Assembly: GCF_003977665.1 (NCBI RefSeq)
Contig: NZ_RYYV01000019.1
Span: forward strand, 1 to 64,000
DNA length: 64,000 nt
Reading direction: 5' to 3'
From: Dyella choica
Lineage (GTDB): Bacteria; Pseudomonadota; Gammaproteobacteria; Xanthomonadales; Rhodanobacteraceae
Both the position numbers and the translations under genes were made by a program. Below, piece by piece: positions 60,980 to 64,000 of this stretch. Numbering within the stretch: position 1 is the stretch's first letter; each line of letters starts with the position of its first letter. The notes beneath the pieces were generated by a model. It saw only the letters and a program-made list of their open reading frames with translations, had not been told where the DNA came from and did no database searches.

Positions 60980-62191
60980 TCAACCACCCGGAGGATGTTG
61001 TTCCTCGCGTTTGCCTTTCTCCTGCGGCTGCGCCGGAAGGGGCCTTTCGGCAGGGTGGGGTGGCTGAGCAGCAGGATGAGGTGAATACGGATGAGCTTCT
61101 GGCGGAGGCGGAGCGCCATGGAACGCCGGCGCCGGATACGGCCGCTCCGGTGCCATTTCGCGTGGCGCAGGCGCTTCGCGCAGTGCCGGTGACTCACGTC
61201 GCGACGGTGCTACTTCTGGACGCGGCGCGCCGAAGTTTTCAGGTCGTGCTTCAGCCGGGCGATTTGGCGTCATCGGTTCACGCGGCGCCTGGTTTGCATT
61301 GCGCTCCGTATGCGGCGCGAAATGCTCCGACGGCAGGCCGCGGTTTTCTGCGGGTTGTGGACGCTCGGCAGGTTGCGGGCGCTCGGCCCGGCCAGGATGG
61401 GGGGCAGCTTCGCCTCTCGCCTCGGCACCGCGCGCAGCGACAGTGGCTGCGCCGGTGAAAGCAGCCGGCTTTGCCGTTGCCGCGATCTGCGGCGCTCCGT
61501 GATTGGCCGAAAAGCGCAATTGGGGATTCTGGCGCGCCATCTGCACATGCTCCTGCTGCACCGCTACGGGCGGTGTGTGTTGTGCGTGCTGGTAAGCCAC
61601 CTCCCGCGACGTCGGTTGCGCAGACACGCCGCCATTGCCGCCGTTATAGCTCACGTGGTTGATCGAAACGTTGTTGATCACGGTCTTGTTGTACACATTG
61701 GTGACGTGCACATTGCTGATGTTGTTCACCGTGCGGTTGTAATAGAAACCGCTCGGTCCCCAGTGCCCGCCTTCATAGCCTTCGCCGCCATAGCCGTAAC
61801 CGTAATTGACGCCGCCGTAAAAGCCCACCTGCGGCCCCCAATAGCCTTCATGGAAGACGAACACCGCACCGCTCCAGCCCCAATATCCAGGCGTCCAAAA
61901 GGCGCCGGTGTACGGCGCAAGCACCCAGGTGCCCGGCACCCAGTAGTACTCCTCGCCATCCCATGCCCAATAACCTGGTGCCCACAGGTAGCCATCGCCC
62001 GGAATCGGCGGCTGGTCGTAAACCGGCAGTGGCGGTGGCGGCGAGCCGGCGGTGATGGTGACGCCGATGGATACCTGTGCTTGCACCGGCGTGGTGACGA
62101 ACGCGAACGCCGCGGCGGAGAGCACGGCGGCGCCAAGCGCCAACGCGCTGCAGCGCATGGCAGCCTTCCGCATAAGAGCATGCTGTTTCAT
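60980..62191 (-). CDS. YXWGXW-repeat protein, exported
   Basis: A 403-residue protein. The signal peptide runs to about residue 39 (MKQHALMRKAAMRCSALALG ... VQAQ). Residues 60-130 carry YXWGXW-type repeats (YLWAPGYWAWDG, YYWVPGTWVL, FWTPGYWGWSG). The C-terminal half is a Pro/Ala/Arg/Glu-rich low-complexity region. These proteins sit at the cell surface with unknown role. AAGGA is upstream of the ATG at 62191; the frame runs on to 62281 without a better site. Confidence 0.82.
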   Translation of the reverse strand: MKQHALMRKAAMRCSALALGAAVLSAAAFAFVTTPVQAQVSIGVTITAGSPPPPLPVYDQPPIPGDGYLWAPGYWAWDGEEYYWVPGTWVLAPYTGAFWTPGYWGWSGAVFVFHEGYWGPQVGFYGGVNYGYGYGGEGYEGGHWGPSGFYYNRTVNNISNVHVTNVYNKTVINNVSINHVSYNGGNGGVSAQPTSREVAYQHAQHTPPVAVQQEHVQMARQNPQLRFSANHGAPQIAATAKPAAFTGAATVAARGAEARGEAAPHPGRAERPQPAERPQPAENRGLPSEHFAPHTERNANQAPREPMTPNRPAEARPENFGAPRPEVAPSRRESPALREAPAPREMAPERPYPAPAFHGAPPPPEAHPYSPHPAAQPPHPAERPLPAQPQEKGKREEQHPPGG

Positions 62192-62532
62192 GGATATTCC
62201 TTTCTTGGCCAGTGCGTGTACGCAACGTACTGCAAGTGATGCGACGAAAGATTGAGCCTCACCTGCGCCGTTCCTGTTCAATTAAGCGGAAAGACACGGT
62301 TCGACGCTGCATTGACACGCAAGCACTTGTATCGCTTTGCAAACGGCAACATAAATCGTCAGTAAAGCGCAGCTATGCGGCAAGGATGGTTGCTTTCGCG
62401 GAACTGACAACAAGGGAAATGCCGCCTGAAGGTCGCTTGCTTGTCGCGCCCATGCGGCAGCCGCCTGGCAAGAACCGGAGTGCGATGGGCCGATGCGCAG
62501 CTTAGAGTGGCGTATTTGATGAGGAGCTTTCG

Positions 62533-63270
62533 ATGAAGAGCAGTCATGCCGAACGGGCCGCGCAGTCGCAGCATGATCACGGGGCCGATCTGGATTGGCC
62601 GCGCCTCGCCGGCGATCTGGATCGTTACGGGGTGGCAAGCATTGCCGGCTTGTTGCAGGCTGACGCATGTCGTGCACTGGCTGCGTCGTACGCAGACGAT
62701 CACCTGTTCAGAAGCCGCGTGGTGATGGCCCGGCACGGATTCGGGAGCGGCGAATACAAGTATTTCGCCTACCCACTGCCGAGGCCCATCCAGGAGCTTC
62801 GCACGGCTTTTTACCCGCCTCTGGCGGAGATCGCCAACCGCTGGAACCAGGCCATGGATATCGCCGTGCGTTATCCGGCCACGCACGAGCAATACCTTGA
62901 GCGTTGTCACGCGGCAGGGCAGCTGCGCCCCACGCCTTTGCTGCTGCGATATGCTGCCGGCGACCACAACTGCCTGCATCAGGACCTCTACGGCGAGCAC
63001 GTGTTTCCGTTGCAGATGGCGATCCTGCTTTCGCAACCAGGCAAAGATTTCACCGGTGGCGAATTCGTCTTGACCGAGCAGCGCCCGCGCATGCAATCGC
63101 GGGTGGAAGTAGTGCCGCTACAGCAGGGCGATGCGGTAGTGTTTGCCGTGCATCATCGGCCGGTGCAAGGCTCGCGTGGCGTGTACCGGGTGACGATGCG
63201 GCATGGGGTGAGCCGGATTCGCGCCGGGCAGCGGCATATGCTGGGGATCATTTTTCATGATGCGCTGTGA
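62533..63270 (+). CDS. 2OG-Fe(II) oxygenase (PF09859-like)
   Basis: A 245-residue protein following the family annotated as oxygenase acting on damaged nucleic acid: YKYFAYPLPRPIQELRTAFY, PTPLLLRYAAGDHNCLHQDL, PGKDFTGGEFVLTEQRPRMQ and YRVTMRHGVSRI. Iron ligands are H149-Q-D151 and the late H224 in MRHGVS. The DNA-repair role is a family annotation and is not proven here. GAGGAG precedes the ATG at 62533. Confidence 0.88.
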   Translation: MKSSHAERAAQSQHDHGADLDWPRLAGDLDRYGVASIAGLLQADACRALAASYADDHLFRSRVVMARHGFGSGEYKYFAYPLPRPIQELRTAFYPPLAEIANRWNQAMDIAVRYPATHEQYLERCHAAGQLRPTPLLLRYAAGDHNCLHQDLYGEHVFPLQMAILLSQPGKDFTGGEFVLTEQRPRMQSRVEVVPLQQGDAVVFAVHHRPVQGSRGVYRVTMRHGVSRIRAGQRHMLGIIFHDAL

Positions 63271-63365
63271 TGGCGCATGAGCTGCCCCTTCCCTGACAAG
63301 CAGGGTAAGGGGATGTTTCAAGGGGCTTCAACAGGAAAGCCGCGCAAAGCGCGGTCTCCTTGATG

Positions 63366-64000
63366 TCAGGTCTGCGCCGCCGTACGCGGCCGGTGATGCA
63401 TCGGCGGTGGCGAGGAAGGCGCACGGAACGGCACCACGCGGGCATCGACCGGCAACTGCGCATCGCTCAGCATCGCCACCAGTGTTTCCCCGTAGATGAG
63501 CTCGAACGGCTTGCCGGTGACGAACTTCCACGCATCGTCGGTGTAATCGCCGCAGGCCACGATCTTCACCGCAGTGGCGTGGTGATGCTTCATCAGCTTA
63601 TCCATCTCGCGCACATCCTTCACATTGACATCGCGGTGTTGCCAATGCCGGCACTGCACCAGGGTGGTCATGCCGTGCTTGCGCAGTATGAGATCCAGGC
63701 CGGCCTCCGCGTCGACGCGCCCGGCGCATTCCACGGCATAGCCCCGAAAGCGGAACGCCTGTGCCACGCGCTCCTCGAAAACCTGCCAATGCATGCGGCA
63801 TAGCTCGGCCAGCTGCTCGCGTACGACCAGACGATGCACTCGCTTGCGATAGCCAAGGCAGGTGGCGAACGCGAATGCCCAGCAGGCGATCAAGGCCATC
63901 CACAACAGCGTCAGGTAGCTCGCACTGTGCACCCCGCGCCCGTAGTGGACGCCCAGACAGGCGCTCAGGCCGAGCAAGATGCCGGCGGGCCAATGCACCA
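63366..64000 (-). CDS. Mrr-like membrane protein with altered active site (5' end outside window)
   Basis: About 210 residues are visible. Two membrane segments (residues 5-50) precede an Mrr_cat-like domain: FEERVAQAFRFRGYAV, AGRVDAEAGLDLIL, LVQCRHW. Compared with the relative at 37195, the catalytic Lys of QxK is replaced by Arg (QCR), so nuclease activity is doubtful. The frame is open to the window end and starts only with an in-frame GTG at 63998, so the true start is probably beyond the window. Confidence 0.7.
   Translation of the reverse strand, partial: VHWPAGILLGLSACLGVHYGRGVHSASYLTLLWMALIACWAFAFATCLGYRKRVHRLVVREQLAELCRMHWQVFEERVAQAFRFRGYAVECAGRVDAEAGLDLILRKHGMTTLVQCRHWQHRDVNVKDVREMDKLMKHHHATAVKIVACGDYTDDAWKFVTGKPFELIYGETLVAMLSDAQLPVDARVVPFRAPSSPPPMHHRPRTAAQT

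Noticed and set aside
59994-60983. 329-codon minus-strand frame opposite the MHS transporter
   Set aside because: The transporter has all family motifs; the minus product is a high-GC shadow.

Overview
This 64 kb window is GC-rich bacterial chromosome. The gene types (M13 and S9 peptidases, FabV, BPSS1780-type and YXWGXW proteins, Mrr-like membrane nucleases) and many GTAG-headed REP elements suggest a gammaproteobacterium of the Xanthomonadales, most like Rhodanobacteraceae (Dyella, Rhodanobacter, Luteibacter or Frateuria). That assignment is inference: no rRNA or other phylogenetic marker is present. No tRNA, rRNA, CRISPR array, prophage or intact insertion sequence was seen.

Layout. 1-5.3 kb: an RHS/YD-repeat polymorphic toxin locus split into two open frames, a putative immunity gene, then two decayed transposase fragments. 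5.4-14.5 kb: S9 peptidase, PD40 propeller protein, membrane proteins, a lipoprotein, a HigA remnant, M13 metallopeptidase and a 2H phosphoesterase. 14.5-21.5 kb: small unknown proteins, a TetR-controlled SDR/SnoaL operon with paired operators, and an OprB-like porin. 21.6-29.4 kb: a site-2-protease-like membrane peptidase, a DUF1501 protein, an AraC regulator, a beta-lactamase-fold hydrolase and an acyltransferase. This stretch also holds two paralogous 28-residue micro-genes, each behind a sigma-54-type promoter and a palindromic upstream site. 30-39.8 kb: secreted unknowns, a GGDEF protein, a DUF1190/glutathionylspermidine-synthase-like pair, an AraC regulator, an Mrr-like membrane nuclease and an SPFH protein. 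39.9-43 kb: a split borosin RiPP locus (N-methyltransferase plus separate precursor) directly followed by a TPR-GGDEF gene. 43-55.7 kb: GIY-YIG, GST, creatininase/YncE pair, FabV, a ferritin-like/CDGSH multidomain protein, SDR/LysR pair, MarR-GNAT fusion, a 2OG dioxygenase and ExbD. 55.7-64 kb: a RAYT transposase, an SRPBCC/ArsR operon with paired palindromes, a YCII/ECF42 sigma pair, an MHS transporter, a YXWGXW protein, a second 2OG oxygenase and a second Mrr-like protein cut by the window end.

The most interesting systems are the split borosin locus at 39936-43023, which apparently couples a backbone-N-methylated peptide to a diguanylate cyclase, and the duplicated sigma-54 micro-gene module at 23922-24180 and 27371-27630. 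Fourteen GTAG-headed elements sit between genes, and the single RAYT gene at 56130 is the natural candidate for having mobilised them. Functions are read from motifs and remembered family features; no database search was run.
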